A stretch of DNA of 64,000 bases from Novosphingobium sp. EMRT-2. GTDB lineage: Bacteria > Pseudomonadota > Alphaproteobacteria > Sphingomonadales > Sphingomonadaceae. The notes beneath the pieces are model-generated. The model saw only the letters and a list, made by a program, of their open reading frames with translations. It was not told the DNA's origin and ran no database searches. A program made the position numbers and the translations under genes. This document shows, in pieces, positions 36,196-46,404 of this stretch (position 1 is its first letter; the number at the start of each line of letters is the position of its first letter). The DNA lies in assembly GCF_005145025.1 (NCBI RefSeq), contig NZ_CP039695.1, positions 2,041,501 through 2,105,500 on the forward strand, in the 5' to 3' direction.

Positions 36196-36895
36196 CCGTT
36201 TTTACAGTCCCTCAATCGTCGTCATGTCTGCGCTGTGTCGCCGCTCAACTGATGAAACTTCACCGTCGAAAGGTGACTAGGAATGGGCAGCAAGATAGCC
36301 CATTGCGAGCAGATTGGCATATTCATCGGAGTCCATAGCCATTCGGCACAATTCGTGGGCATGAATAATCGCATCGCGGTCTGTCTCAGGATCGAGTAGC
36401 CCACGTTGCAAGGCATCATCGAGCAAAATTGCCCAGGTTCTCGATGGCAGCCCTTGGACGTGGCAAAAAACACCGCCGTGCCTCAGGCAACTACAGAAGG
36501 TGCGAATTATGGCTGGCCAATTCTCATCGCGAGGATAGTATCTTTTCGCGAAGTTTCCGAACAAAATGGAGCATGCAAAACGTTCGCCGTGAGAAAGACG
36601 GATCCTTGCAAAAAGTACGATGAAAACGGCCATTGTTGCTTCGCTAATAATCCAGCTGGATCGCCGCGTAATATGATGACGAGTTATCCAACGGCTGACC
36701 CTGCTTAAGCGATATATTGCATCTTCATCTTTCGAGTTTCTTCCTGCCCAAGCCACGATCCTCATGACTGTGCCAAATGTTACGTCTCGCTCCATCGAAA
36801 GGTTCTTTGTTAGATATACTGCATCGTGTCGGCGCCAATTCTTCTTGAGCCAATCTTCACAATGCCCTTTGATTTCAGGAAACGATCCGCCTGCT

Positions 36896-37428
36896 TCTAG
36901 CCATGCCCTGTAGACGTGGCTGGCCTCTGGCGTGACGCCATGCTCGCCGACCCACTCCAGAAGCTTGTCCTTGACCTCGTCGCGGTCGCCTCCAGCATCT
37001 AGCCATGCGTTGTAGACGAATTGCGCCTCTGGCGTGACGCCATGCTCGCCGACCCACTCCAGAAGCTTGTCCTTGACCTCGTCGCGGTCGCCTCCAGCAT
37101 CTAGCCATGCCTTGTAGACGTGGCTGGCCTTTGGCGTGACGCCATGCTCGCCGACCCACTCCAGAAGCTTGTCCTTGACCTCGTCGCGGTCGCCTTCAGC
37201 ATCTAGCCATGCCTTATAGACGAATTGCGCCTCTGGCGTGACGCCATGCTCGCCGACCCACTCCAGAAGCTTGTCCTTGACCTCGTCGCGGTCGCCTTCA
37301 GCATCTAGCCATGCCTTGTAGACGTGGCTGGCCTTTGGCGTGACGCCATGCTCGCCGACCCACTCCAGAAGCTTGTCCTTGACCTCGTCGCGGTCGCCTC
37401 CAGCATCTAGCCAAGCCTTGTAGACGAA
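36896..37428 (-). repeat. 102-bp coding tandem repeat in the STAND gene
   Basis: Five units with an exact 102-bp period (the block CCGACCCACTCCAG ends at 36960, 37062, 37164, 37266 and 37368). Each encodes 34 residues around VYKAWLDA-GDRDEVKDKL and LEWVGEHGVTP. Units alternate between two types (KASHVY and EAQFVY), so a 204-bp pair was itself duplicated. A sixth, diverged unit (RAWLEAGGSFPEIKG) flanks the array on the C-terminal side. Confidence 0.92.
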
Positions 37429-39756
37429 GCTTGCACAGGTTTGACCGCCGTTCAAATGGAGCCAATTGCAGACTGCCTCACGCAATGCCTCGGGCGTTTC
37501 ACCCGAGTTCAGCATCCGGACTAGTAGGAAATGCGTTTGCTCTTTGGTCGGAAACAGTTTGATGTTTTCGAACGCTCGATCCCGGAAACGAGCGTGATCG
37601 AAGCTATAGGCACGACTTAGAATGAAATTCGAGGATTTCTGTTGCGTGCACACCTCATCCAGAAGGTCGCCGATTGCCCCCGGCACAATTAGTTCGACGC
37701 CTTCCCCACGTGCTTTGACTACCTCATCTGCAATGTGAGCAAGACCGATATGCAGGGTTGGCTCCAACCTTATTGTCTCAGCAAGCTTGGGTGAATTAGC
37801 AACAAGGCTCAATTTTCCCTGAATCTTCAGTATTGGGCCGCCGAGCAATTGGCTTGCCGACGCTGCGGTCTGCTCGGGATGCAGCGCAGACAATGTCTTC
37901 AGTACTTGTCCGCCATCAATCGCGGCGAACCCAGGATGGCTTTGTAGACGAGCAACAACTGTCAGAGCGTGTGGCAAATCTTGCGCGTCTGCTGCGGTCA
38001 TCAATAAGTTCTGTAGCCGCACATTCGTTGCCGTTTCGGCCTCGAACACCCACCTTGCCAAAAGTGCATCCGCCAAGATGTCATGAGCAGCGACGAGCTG
38101 CCCATCGATGTTCTCGACCCAACGATCTGTCACAAGCAGATCGATGAGAGCGCCATGCGATTTTCTGAACCGGGCTTGTTGCTCAATTGGGATGGGCAAA
38201 GCCAAAGCCAACGATGCCAAATCTTCCTCTCTTGCAGACTTGACGCTGACAAGAGCGGAAATTCGCTTGTTCGACCAACTGTGGAAGTCCTGATTGCCGA
38301 GCAAGGCACCGAACTGTGCATCGAACTGTGGGCGATCAACGCGAAAAAGATAAACAGCAAAAGCGGCAAGGGCGGGTATTCCTCGACAGACCGATGACAA
38401 GGCATCTGCATCCGGGAATTCTTCGAGTTCAATGATCGAATGGACCACCCATTCCAGATAGGCGCTTCCGCCCGCAGATTGTGAAGTGAGGGAATTGATG
38501 TCGGGATTCAGAACTTCGAGATCGTCGCGTATCCTGTTGGTTGCACTGGCTCGCCCGGTCGCAATGAGCCGAATGTTGTGGCCAGCCTGTTCGATCAGAT
38601 TTGCGACTGCATCTGCGATTTCAGCCAACCTTTGGGCAGCTTCTGCATAGTCGACCAAAAGAAGGATCGATGCCTTGGCTGGGTAAGCTTTTGCCAAGGC
38701 GATGACTGAGTCGGCAGAGGCACCTCGTTCCAACCAGTACCCATCAAAGCCTCTGATTTCCTCGGTTAGTTTGCCCGCAAGTTCATGCGCAAGCCGGGTC
38801 TTGCCGACCCCTCCGGGCCCGCTAAGGACGAGAGCAGTTAGCTCGCCGGTAGTGATGCCATCCAACAAATCGGCTTCGCCGCGCTTGACTTGAACGCCGT
38901 GTTGGGCAGCAAACCTATCCCGTGAAAAATAGGCAAGTCCGCCTCCGTCCAAGAAGCCGCGAAAGGATTGTCCTCTCCTTCCGGACCGATCGAATAGGCT
39001 CACCCCCACGGGCAAGCCTTGGAACCATCGGAAAGCAAGGGATGGACATAGGATCAACTCCGAATGGAACCAGTCCCAGGGCAGTACGCGCACTGCGCCT
39101 TCGGTTTCAGCCAGATGACGGACCGCCTCAACGCCATTACCGACAAGTTCAGAAAAATCAGCCGCGATCAGCTTCTCAAGTTTGGCAACGTCTTTCTTAG
39201 TCAAGCTAACCGTGCAACAAAATCTGTAGCGTCGGATCGGTCTATCGGGATCAAGCCAGGTTCGATATGGAGAATCGGGGCTTGCCGAAGGATCGGCTGC
39301 AAGTTTTGGCAGGTGCTTCTTTAGGTGGCCATAGACCTCCTTCCAGCGTTCCTTTGCTTCACTGAAGCCACCAGCACCAATGTATTTGCATTCTGCAATA
39401 GTGGTCGATCCAGGATCACTATAATGATCAATTAGGTCGATCGCTCCATCGCGCCCACACCTCAGGCTTGAGAGGAACCCCGCCTCTTCCGCGGCCACAC
39501 GGAAGCATTCAAGCACAAAACGCTCGAAGTCATGGCCGTTTGCGTGGCGACAACTACGATGGCCGGTTGAGCGGCAACTATGATGGCCGGTAGGATCGGT
39601 TGTCTGGGCTGATCGTAGGGAGGGGCGTAGCCCCGACCGGAGAGCGGACCAGACAACCGGTGGCGATCTTTTTCCCCTTCTTTCGGGGGGGCTGATCGGG
39701 GCTGTGGCGGGCGGTGGTATCGGAACACTCATCGAACAACGAGCGATGGGTTTGCG

Positions 39757-41262
39757 ATGCCGGGCCACCACATTTCCGATCAGCAGGTATTTCTCTTCAT
39801 GACCCATCGTCGCCAACACACCCAGGCCGTCGCGGCTGCCAAGGCCGGTATCAGCGAGCGCAGCGCACGCCGGATCGAGAACGATCCGCAGCTTCCGTCC
39901 CAGAAGAAGAAGGAGCGCCACTGGCGCACCCGCGCCGATCCGCTCGAGCCATTCTGGCCACGCGTCGAGGAGTTGCTCCAGATCGACGGTATCATTGCCG
40001 TCACGGTCTTCGAGACGCTCCAGGACGAGTTCGGCGAGGATGCTGTTCCCGATGCGATACGACGAACACTTGAACGCCGGATCGCCCGCTGGCGGGCACT
40101 GCACGGCGGCGAGAAGGAGATCTTCTTCCCGCAGCATCATGAGCCCGGTCGGCAGGGCCTGTCGGATTTCACGGTATGCGACAGTCTCAAGGTCACCGTT
40201 GCCGGCGAGACCCTGGCCTATCGCCTTTACCACTTCCGCTTGGCGGCGAGTGGCTGGGAGCATGCGGCTGTCGTGCTGGGCGGGGAGAGCTTTGCCGCCC
40301 TTTCGGAGCACCTGCAGGATGCCTTGTGGAAGCTGGGCGGCGCGCCGGCCGAACACCGCAGCGATTCCCTGTCAGCCGCCTACAAAAACCTCGACGCCGA
40401 TGCGCAGCGGGATTTTACCCGAAGCTATGACGAGCTGTGCCGTCATTACGGCATGCTCGCTACCCGCAACAACCGCGGCGAGGCGCACGAGAACGGATCG
40501 ATCGAAGGTCCCCATGCCCATCTCAAGCGACGGCTCGATCAGGCCTTACGCCGGCGGGGAAGCCGCGATTTCGTCAGCATCGAGGCCTGGCGCGAGTTCG
40601 TTGAGGCGCAGGTCGCCAGACAGAACCGGCGGCATGCTGCGCACATCGATGCAGAACGCAGGGTACTCAAGGCGCTGCCCGCAAGGCGAACCACCGATTT
40701 CGCCATGGTCACCGTCGATGTCACCCGCAACGGCACCGTCGCCATCGATCGGGTTACCTATTCGGTGCCTTCCCGCCTCGTCGGACGGCGCCTCAACGCG
40801 CATCTCTTTGACGATCGCATTGAGCTCTTCCTCGGTCCGGACAGGGTAATGTCCACGCCGCGTGTGCGGATCAGCCATCCCCACCGGGGGCACAGCATCG
40901 ATTTCCGGCACATGATCGGTAACCTGCGCCGCAAGCCTGGTGCGCTGCGCAACCTCGTCTACCGCGAAGCCCTGTTCCCCGATCACGCCTACCGGCGGGC
41001 CTGGCAAGCCTTCGATGCCCAACTCGATGGACGGCAGGCCTGCCGCGATGCCGTCGCGCTGCTCGATATCGCCGCCAGGGGCGACTGTGTCGACGTGCTG
41101 GCCCGGCGGATCGATGAGGCACTCGACAGAGGGCGCTTGCCCGATGTCGATGCGCTCAGGGACGAGTTCCTGCCAACCGCAAGATCGCAGCGCGATGTCA
41201 CTATCCCGCCTCCCGATCTGCACAGCTACAACAGCTTGATCGCCAGCGGGGAGGTGTACTGA
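39757..41262 (+). CDS. istA: IS21-family transposase IstA
   Basis: 501 aa. N-terminal HTH (AVAAAKAGISERSARRIE), an rve-type DDE core with ENGSIEGPHAHLKRRLDQAL carrying the catalytic Glu region, and a C-terminal beta-barrel (VDVTRNGTVAIDRVTYSVP). The usual first Asp region is YRLYHFRLAASGWEHAAVVLG; the conserved Asp is not obvious there, so activity is unproven. The stop overlaps the istB start (ATGA). Confidence 0.92.
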   Translation: MPGHHISDQQVFLFMTHRRQHTQAVAAAKAGISERSARRIENDPQLPSQKKKERHWRTRADPLEPFWPRVEELLQIDGIIAVTVFETLQDEFGEDAVPDAIRRTLERRIARWRALHGGEKEIFFPQHHEPGRQGLSDFTVCDSLKVTVAGETLAYRLYHFRLAASGWEHAAVVLGGESFAALSEHLQDALWKLGGAPAEHRSDSLSAAYKNLDADAQRDFTRSYDELCRHYGMLATRNNRGEAHENGSIEGPHAHLKRRLDQALRRRGSRDFVSIEAWREFVEAQVARQNRRHAAHIDAERRVLKALPARRTTDFAMVTVDVTRNGTVAIDRVTYSVPSRLVGRRLNAHLFDDRIELFLGPDRVMSTPRVRISHPHRGHSIDFRHMIGNLRRKPGALRNLVYREALFPDHAYRRAWQAFDAQLDGRQACRDAVALLDIAARGDCVDVLARRIDEALDRGRLPDVDALRDEFLPTARSQRDVTIPPPDLHSYNSLIASGEVY

Positions 41263-42071
41263 TGACCCGCACCAAGGACCAGGCCGCCGCCGTGCTGCCT
41301 ACCCTGCTCAAGGCCTTGCGCCTGCCGAGTATCAACCGCAACTGGAAGCGCCTCACCGACACCGCCGATCGCGATGGCTGGCCGGCCGCCAACCTGCTGG
41401 CCTCGCTTCTCGAGATCGAGATGGCCGATCGCTCCTCCCGGCGCATCCAGCGCCATCGCGACCAGTCCGGCTTGCCCGCAGGCAAGACCTTCGCCACCTT
41501 CGATTTCGACGCAGCCCCCGGCATCCGCAAACCGCACCTCTTGTCCCTCGCCGCCGGTGACGACTGGATCGAGAGCGGCGGCAACCTGCTGCTGTTCGGC
41601 CAGAGCGGGACCGGCAAGACGCACGCAGTTGCTGCCATTGGTCATGCCCTCATCGACACGGGGCGGCGCGTCCTGTTCTGCTCCACCACCGACATGGTCC
41701 AGAAGCTCCAGTCCGCGCGCCGCGACCTCAGCCTACCCGCCATGCTCGACAAGCTCGACAAGTTCGATCTCATCGTGCTCGACGATCTGTCCTACGTCCG
41801 CAAGGACCAGGTCGAGACCAGCGCCTTGTTCGAGCTCATCGCCCACCGCTACGAACGCCACTCGCTCGCCATTACCGCCAACCAGCCATTTTCGGCATGG
41901 GACAACGTCTTCCCTGATCCCGCTATGACTGTCGCCGCGATCGACCGCCTCGTGCACCACTCGATCATCATCGAGATGAACGGCGAAAGCTACCGCAAAC
42001 GTTCCGCCGTCGCCCGTATCAACGCCGGCGATTACGACCCGCCGAATGGCGCCCCGGACCGGCCATCATAA
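41262..42071 (+). CDS. istB: IS21-family helper ATPase IstB
   Basis: 269-aa DnaC/IstB-like AAA+ ATPase: Walker A GQSGTGKTH, Walker B LIVLDDLSYV and sensor ITANQPFSAWDNVF. It selects the target and stimulates IstA. Length fits the family. Overlaps istA by one base. Confidence 0.95.
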   Translation: MTRTKDQAAAVLPTLLKALRLPSINRNWKRLTDTADRDGWPAANLLASLLEIEMADRSSRRIQRHRDQSGLPAGKTFATFDFDAAPGIRKPHLLSLAAGDDWIESGGNLLLFGQSGTGKTHAVAAIGHALIDTGRRVLFCSTTDMVQKLQSARRDLSLPAMLDKLDKFDLIVLDDLSYVRKDQVETSALFELIAHRYERHSLAITANQPFSAWDNVFPDPAMTVAAIDRLVHHSIIIEMNGESYRKRSAVARINAGDYDPPNGAPDRPS

Positions 42072-42976
42072 TTGTCGCTGGCTTCGCGCTCGGGAGCACC
42101 CTTGCTGAGGCAACGGGTAATTGTCGCCAGCGGCAATTACATGCCAACCATCCCATGCGCTTCAGACCCTCGCTTCCGGCCAGCGTCAGCGACAATTACC
42201 CAGCGTCGTAATTGTCGCTCGACGGTTGCTCCCCGCAACAGCAAATGGTAGCCAGAATTCACCAACCGGCGCGGCCACCTATCGGCCATCATAATTGACG
42301 CCGACCGGACTCCGTAATCGTCGCGCTACAGCCGTTGTCGCCCGTGTTCTCTGCACGACTTTGAAAGTACCAATGGTTGTCTGCCATTCGAGATGAATGG
42401 GACGATTCGGCTGGTGGATCAAGGGAACTGGTTGGGGAAGGGGCTGGCGGACATCTGCAATGCTTTCAAAGTTGCCACGATTGACGCAGAGGCAAGCACT
42501 CCGGCTGCCACTGCTCAAACTGAAACTTCTAACTGCACCAATACCCTTCAACATCGGCAGGCTGACAAAATGCGGTCTCAATGCGCTTAGCTGTGATGAA
42601 GCCGACCGGTAGGACCCGCAATTTCCTCGCTGCCGTTGCGCATCCCAGTTAGTCAAATCCGGGTCGCGGTCACGCAAGCGTTGTGCCGTCTGTGAATAGC
42701 GCATTTCTGCGGTTCTCGATGACCGTTGACTTGAATTTGATTGAAGATTCGGCGGCCGGTCAAATCTGATTGAGAAGCTGCCATCGCGGGAATTGCCCTT
42801 TATTCTGCCATTTCCAGCCGCGATTTGTCGCGTAGGGTGTGTATCGAACTGCACAAGCCGCGAACGGGTGCCTTGCCTGAAATCGGTAGCCTGCTCCGCG
42901 ATTCATTCCGGCCCGGATCAGCGATGCCGCAACCGGGAAGCTGCGCCGCCCCAGCGGGCCATCGTGCCCCCTTGTT

Positions 42977-42999
42977 TTCCATACTCATTCCATACGGAA
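42977..42999 (+). repeat. 23-bp direct repeat shared with the integrase upstream region
   Basis: TTCCATACTCATTCCATACG plus GAA is identical at 29642-29664 (20 bp before the integrase start) and here, same strand, 13.3 kb apart. The unit itself contains TTCCATAC twice at an 11-bp spacing. The flanking 42388-42976 and 43000-43320 hold no gene that I can support. Confidence 0.7.
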
Positions 43000-43324
43000 C
43001 GATTGGAGGCAGCCTAAGCTATTGAAAAACTGGCGCCCCGTGCTGGATAAACATAACGAATATGTGTCGCCGTTCGTACTACTATAGCGCCGCAGCGCGA
43101 CGCTGTTCATCGTCTTTTACCGCCGCGTCAAACCGCCAGCGCTACAGACTAGGTTAGGGCCAAAGCGGCCGCCTAGAGCAACAGGCCTTGTGATTGCGAT
43201 CTGAACGCAGGCGATGCTGGCGGTTCCTGCTAGGAATCGGGCTTACGCTTCGCGAAACCGCGTCACCGTGTTGGTTGCCTTGCCATGGGAGCAATCGCAC
43301 GAGACGACGCCACACATTGCCTAG

Positions 43325-43362
43325 TTGACAAACATCATATGAACACATATTCATGTGTTCAT
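43325..43362 (+). promoter_or_regulatory. Promoter and SmtB/ArsR-type operator of the CDF gene
   Basis: TTGACA (43325-43330), 17 bp, TATTCA forms a sigma-70-like promoter. Over its -10 lies a perfect dyad, ATGAACACAT-ATTC-ATGTGTTCAT (43339-43362), the form bound by SmtB/CzrA-type metal sensors. A related dyad lies before the arsR-type gene at 45661-45684. Confidence 0.75.
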
Positions 43363-43385
43363 TCACTTTCTATGAAAGCTCTGTA

Positions 43386-44411
43386 ATGGCCCATTCGCAC
43401 GCAGATCATGGTCATGGCCACGATCACGATCATTCGCATACGCCGACCATCACCAGCGCCAACGAACGCAAGGTACTTTTGTCGTTCGGTCTGATCTTCA
43501 CCTTCATGGTGGTCGAAGTGGTTGGCGGGCTGCTTTCTGGTTCGCTCGCCCTGCTGGCGGATGCGGGGCATATGGTGACGGACGCTGCCGCGTTGGCGCT
43601 CGCTTACGCGGCCTTTCGTTTTGGTCAGCGCGGAGCCGATTCCAAGCGCACCTTCGGCTATCTGCGGTTCGAGGTGGTTGCGGGTTTCGTCAACGCCGTC
43701 ACTTTGTTCGCGATCGTAGGCTGGATCGTCTATGAAGCTTGGGAACGCTTTCAGGAGCCGCAGCCGATCCTCGCGGGGCCTATGTTCGCCGTCGCGGTCG
43801 CGGGGCTGCTGGTCAATATCCTCGTATTCTGGATTCTGACGCGCGGCGATAGCGAGCACGTCAACATCAAGGGTGCGGCGCTGCACGTCATGGGCGACCT
43901 GCTCGGTTCGGTTGGTGCCGTAGGTGCTGCGGTGGTGATCTATTTGACCGGCTGGACGCCGATCGATCCGATCCTGTCGGTTGTCGTCTCCATCCTGGTC
44001 TTGCGTAGTGCATGGAAACTGGCCGCCAAGTCGCTTCATATCCTGCTCGAAGGCGCACCCGACGGTGCTGCACCGGAGAAGATCGAGCGTCATCTTCTGG
44101 AGCAGGTGCCCGGCGTTGCGGCAGTCAGTCATATCCATGTGTGGTCGATCACGTCGGGCCGCACGCTGGCGACGATGCACATTCGTCCCAAGAGCGACGC
44201 TGAGGCCCGCGTGGTCGTGCGTGCGGTCGAGCGCGAGCTGGAGCACCAATTCGAGATTGAGCACGCTACTGTGGCGGTCGACTGGAACGAGGAAGGCGAA
44301 ACGTGCAGCCTGGCGCCGGGCAACAAGCGGGACAATGGGCATGGACACGACGAGAAGCATGACCATTCCGCTCACGGCCACGGCACGTCAGGAACGGGTT
44401 GTTCCCACTAG
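43386..44411 (+). CDS. Cation diffusion facilitator (Zn/Co/Cd exporter)
   Basis: 341-aa CDF-family antiporter of the inner membrane. A His-rich N-terminus (HSHADHGHGHDHDHSH) precedes six membrane segments with the TM2 site LLADAGHMVTDAAALALA and TM5 HVMGDLLGSVGA, giving the H-D...H-D metal site. A cytosolic ferredoxin-like domain and a His-rich C-terminus (HDEKHDHSAHGHG) follow. CzcD/DmeF-like; the exact metal is unknown. First gene of an operon with an MFS protein and an SmtB-type regulator, under the dyad just upstream. Confidence 0.92.
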   Translation: MAHSHADHGHGHDHDHSHTPTITSANERKVLLSFGLIFTFMVVEVVGGLLSGSLALLADAGHMVTDAAALALAYAAFRFGQRGADSKRTFGYLRFEVVAGFVNAVTLFAIVGWIVYEAWERFQEPQPILAGPMFAVAVAGLLVNILVFWILTRGDSEHVNIKGAALHVMGDLLGSVGAVGAAVVIYLTGWTPIDPILSVVVSILVLRSAWKLAAKSLHILLEGAPDGAAPEKIERHLLEQVPGVAAVSHIHVWSITSGRTLATMHIRPKSDAEARVVVRAVERELEHQFEIEHATVAVDWNEEGETCSLAPGNKRDNGHGHDEKHDHSAHGHGTSGTGCSH

Positions 44412-44423
44412 GGGTTATTGAAA

Positions 44424-45614
44424 ATGGCAGACCAACCAAATGCCCGCCGGAATGTCGCCGTCCTTACGGCCGCGCAAGCCTTGGGCGGCGCCAGCCCGCC
44501 CATCGTGATGTCGCTCGGTGGGTTGGTTGGTCAAGACCTTGCGCCCGATCCCGCATGGGTGACTTTCCCTGTCAGCCTGTTCGGTCTCGGCCTTGCAATC
44601 GGAACGCTACCTGCCGCCTTCGTCATGCGGCGTTGGGGGCGGCGAAATGGCTATGTATTCGGGGCTCTGATCGGGATTATCGGAGGCTTGATCGCCGCAT
44701 TCGGGATCTTCTCCCGTTCATTTGAGATATTTTGCGCCGGCACCTTCGCTGCCGGCTTCTATAGCTCCTACGTCCAAAGCTATCGTTTCGCGGCCGCGGA
44801 TGCCGCAGAAGGCGCGTGGAAAGCCAAGGCGATTTCGTGGGTGATGGTGGGTGGCCTTGCCGGTGCTGTCGTGGGGCCTCAACTCGTCATCTGGACGCGA
44901 GATGCGCTCGGCGGCGCTCCTTATGCCGGCAGTTTTCTCAGTCAGGCGCTGCTGCCAGTGATCGCTATTCCGATCCTCCTCATGCTACGCGCACCGCGCG
45001 CGGATACGGGCGGCGATTCTGAAAGCGGCGGTCGGTCGCTGCTTCAGATATTGTTGATGCCGCGGTACATGTTGGCGGTGGCAACAGGCGTCGTTTCCTA
45101 CGGCGTCATGGCTTTCGTCATGACCGCCGCACCGGTTGCCATGGTTAACAACGGGCATTCGGTGGACGACGCCGCGCTTGGTATCCAATGGCACCTGCTT
45201 GCGATGTTTGCGCCGAGCTTTTTCACCGGCAGGCTGATGGCGCGCTTCGGCAAAGAGAGAGTCACGGCGATTGGCCTCATTCTGCTCGCTGCCTCGGGCG
45301 TCGTCGCGCTGGGCGGCTTGGAACTCTCGAACTTCTGGTTCTCGCTAGCCCTGCTCGGGATCGGCTGGAACTTCAGCTTTATCGGTGCGACCGCAATGGT
45401 GACAGATTGCCATAGTCCAGCCGAGCGCGCGAAAGCGCAAGGCGCGAACGACTTCATGGTCTTTGGGACCACTGCCCTCGTTTCCTTCCTTGCTGGCTCG
45501 ATCCTGCACAGCTCCGGTTGGGCCGCGATAAACTGGTTGATCTTCCCTGTGATCGTCGCGGGCCTTGTTCCCCTACTGCTTCGACAAGCTGGCTCCGCGA
45601 ACGCTAAGGAGTGA
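44424..45614 (+). CDS. MFS transporter in the metal operon
   Basis: 396 aa with about twelve hydrophobic segments and the MFS loop motif AFVMRRWGRRNGYVFGA after TM2. Related MFS proteins often travel with CDF exporters in heavy-metal islands, so a role in metal or metalloid export is likely but not proven. It begins 12 bp after the CDF gene. A TTG 6 nt upstream of the ATG is an alternative start. Confidence 0.85.
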   Translation: MADQPNARRNVAVLTAAQALGGASPPIVMSLGGLVGQDLAPDPAWVTFPVSLFGLGLAIGTLPAAFVMRRWGRRNGYVFGALIGIIGGLIAAFGIFSRSFEIFCAGTFAAGFYSSYVQSYRFAAADAAEGAWKAKAISWVMVGGLAGAVVGPQLVIWTRDALGGAPYAGSFLSQALLPVIAIPILLMLRAPRADTGGDSESGGRSLLQILLMPRYMLAVATGVVSYGVMAFVMTAAPVAMVNNGHSVDDAALGIQWHLLAMFAPSFFTGRLMARFGKERVTAIGLILLAASGVVALGGLELSNFWFSLALLGIGWNFSFIGATAMVTDCHSPAERAKAQGANDFMVFGTTALVSFLAGSILHSSGWAAINWLIFPVIVAGLVPLLLRQAGSANAKE

Positions 45615-45660
45615 TTGTTGGAGACTAGCTATCGCGCGGTCGCGGGACAGTACATTACGC

Positions 45661-45684
45661 ATGTACACATCGTCATGTATTCAT
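45661..45684 (+). promoter_or_regulatory. SmtB/ArsR-type dyad before the regulator gene
   Basis: ATGTACACAT-CGTC-ATGTATTCAT, 10-bp arms with two mismatches and a 4-bp spacer, the same geometry as the site before the CDF gene. Autoregulation is expected. Confidence 0.6.
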
Positions 45685-45697
45685 GTATGCGAGAGCC

Positions 45698-46051
45698 ATG
45701 ATGAACGACACCGCAGCCCCAGTAGATCACGACAATCCCGAGCATTCCTTGGGGCTGTCTGGTCAAGGTGTAACGACCCTGACTGAAACCTTCAGGCTGC
45801 TGGGTGATCCTTCTCGCCTGCGCATCCTGCTTTATTGCTTGCAAAGTCCGCGATCGGTCGGCGACATCGCAAAAAGCCTTAACTTGTCTCAAACGCTGGT
45901 GAGCCATCACTTGCGCCTCCTGCGCGGCGCGCGCTTGGTCCGAAGCGAACGGCAAGCCAAGCAGATATTCTATGAAGTGGCCGATGCTCATGTGAGCACC
46001 ATGCTCATCGATATGGCGAGCCATATTGTTGAGGATCACGGCGACGACTGA
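45698..46051 (+). CDS. SmtB/ArsR-family metal-sensing repressor
   Basis: 117 aa. Winged helix with FRLLGDPSRLRILLYCL and SLNLSQTLVSHHLRLLRGARLV as recognition helix. The C-terminal helix DAHVSTMLIDMASHIVE has Asp, His at +2, His at +13 and Glu at +16, exactly the alpha-5 zinc site of SmtB (D104, H106, H117, E120). This points to Zn(II) or Co(II) sensing rather than arsenic. The start is ATG 45698 or 45701 after GCGAGAG. Confidence 0.88.
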   Translation: MMNDTAAPVDHDNPEHSLGLSGQGVTTLTETFRLLGDPSRLRILLYCLQSPRSVGDIAKSLNLSQTLVSHHLRLLRGARLVRSERQAKQIFYEVADAHVSTMLIDMASHIVEDHGDD

Positions 46052-46061
46052 TCGCGCGTTC

Positions 46062-46217
46062 GTGGATCGGCCGCGTGCCTTCCGGCGCAGTCGTATCCTT
46101 GATCGGCTGGTCGGGACCGACAACCGCCTTCACGGTTGGAGCCGGCATGGGATTTGCGCTGGGTAGCGAGACATGCGGCGGCGGAATGACAGTCCTGTCG
46201 GGTATCGGCTTGGGTTA
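46062..46217 (+). pseudogene. Possible C-terminal remnant of a membrane protein
   Basis: The frame reads ...GRVPSGAVVSLIGWSGPTTA and FTVGAGMGFALGSETCGGG before a stop at 46215-46217, with protein-like composition but no start. It may be a leftover of a deleted gene. Nothing else is supported in 46052-46404. Confidence 0.25.
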
Positions 46218-46404
46218 ATCCTGCTGAATCTCTTCTGGCCGGGCGGCTTCTCTTCGACCGGTACTGGCGGAGCGGCGGGCGGTGCCACGTTGAACACGCC
46301 GAGATGCGTCGGCTCTTTCAAGACATGGTAATGGTCCAGGAATTCAGCGTCACGCCGACGATCGCCATAGCAACCACCGTCACCCCGCCCATGCCTAACA
46401 ATCA

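Larger units (their letters stand above)
39541..42330 (+). mobile_element. IS21-family insertion sequence
   Basis: 2790 bp. The left end (TGCGTGGCGACAACTACG) and the inverted right end (TGTAGCGCGACGATTACG) are related for about 50 bp, including TATGATGGCCG. It is flanked by the 6-bp duplication GCCGTT (39535-39540 and 42331-42336). The right 260 bp holds several AATTGTCGC motifs, as expected of the multiple terminal transposase-binding repeats of IS21 elements. It carries istA and istB. Confidence 0.9.
36277..42387 (-). pseudogene. Nuclease-STAND NTPase-repeat protein (Avs-like), split by an IS21-family element
   Basis: Joining 42387-42337 to 39540-36277 gives an exact 1104-aa frame, starting MADNHWYFQ. 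Residues ~20-75 look like a PD-(D/E)xK nuclease (GHDFERF...CGRDGAIDLID...AECKY). A STAND-type P-loop NTPase follows, with Walker A GPGGVGKT at about 258-265, Walker B ILLLVDYAE near 310 and RLIATGRA. Then comes a helical region and five near-identical 34-residue repeats at about 718-899. This nuclease-STAND-repeat order is that of the Avs antiviral sensors. IS21 sits at codon 18/19, so translation from the native start is broken; no good internal start was seen. Confidence 0.75.

Noticed and set aside
36896..37428. CRISPR-like regular repeats
   Set aside because: The 102-bp period has no spacers and encodes in-frame 34-residue protein repeats.
42393..42590. 65-codon plus-strand ORF (TIRLVDQGNWLGKGLADICN)
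   Set aside because: Faintly protein-like, but antisense to the STAND gene 5' region and unsupported by context.
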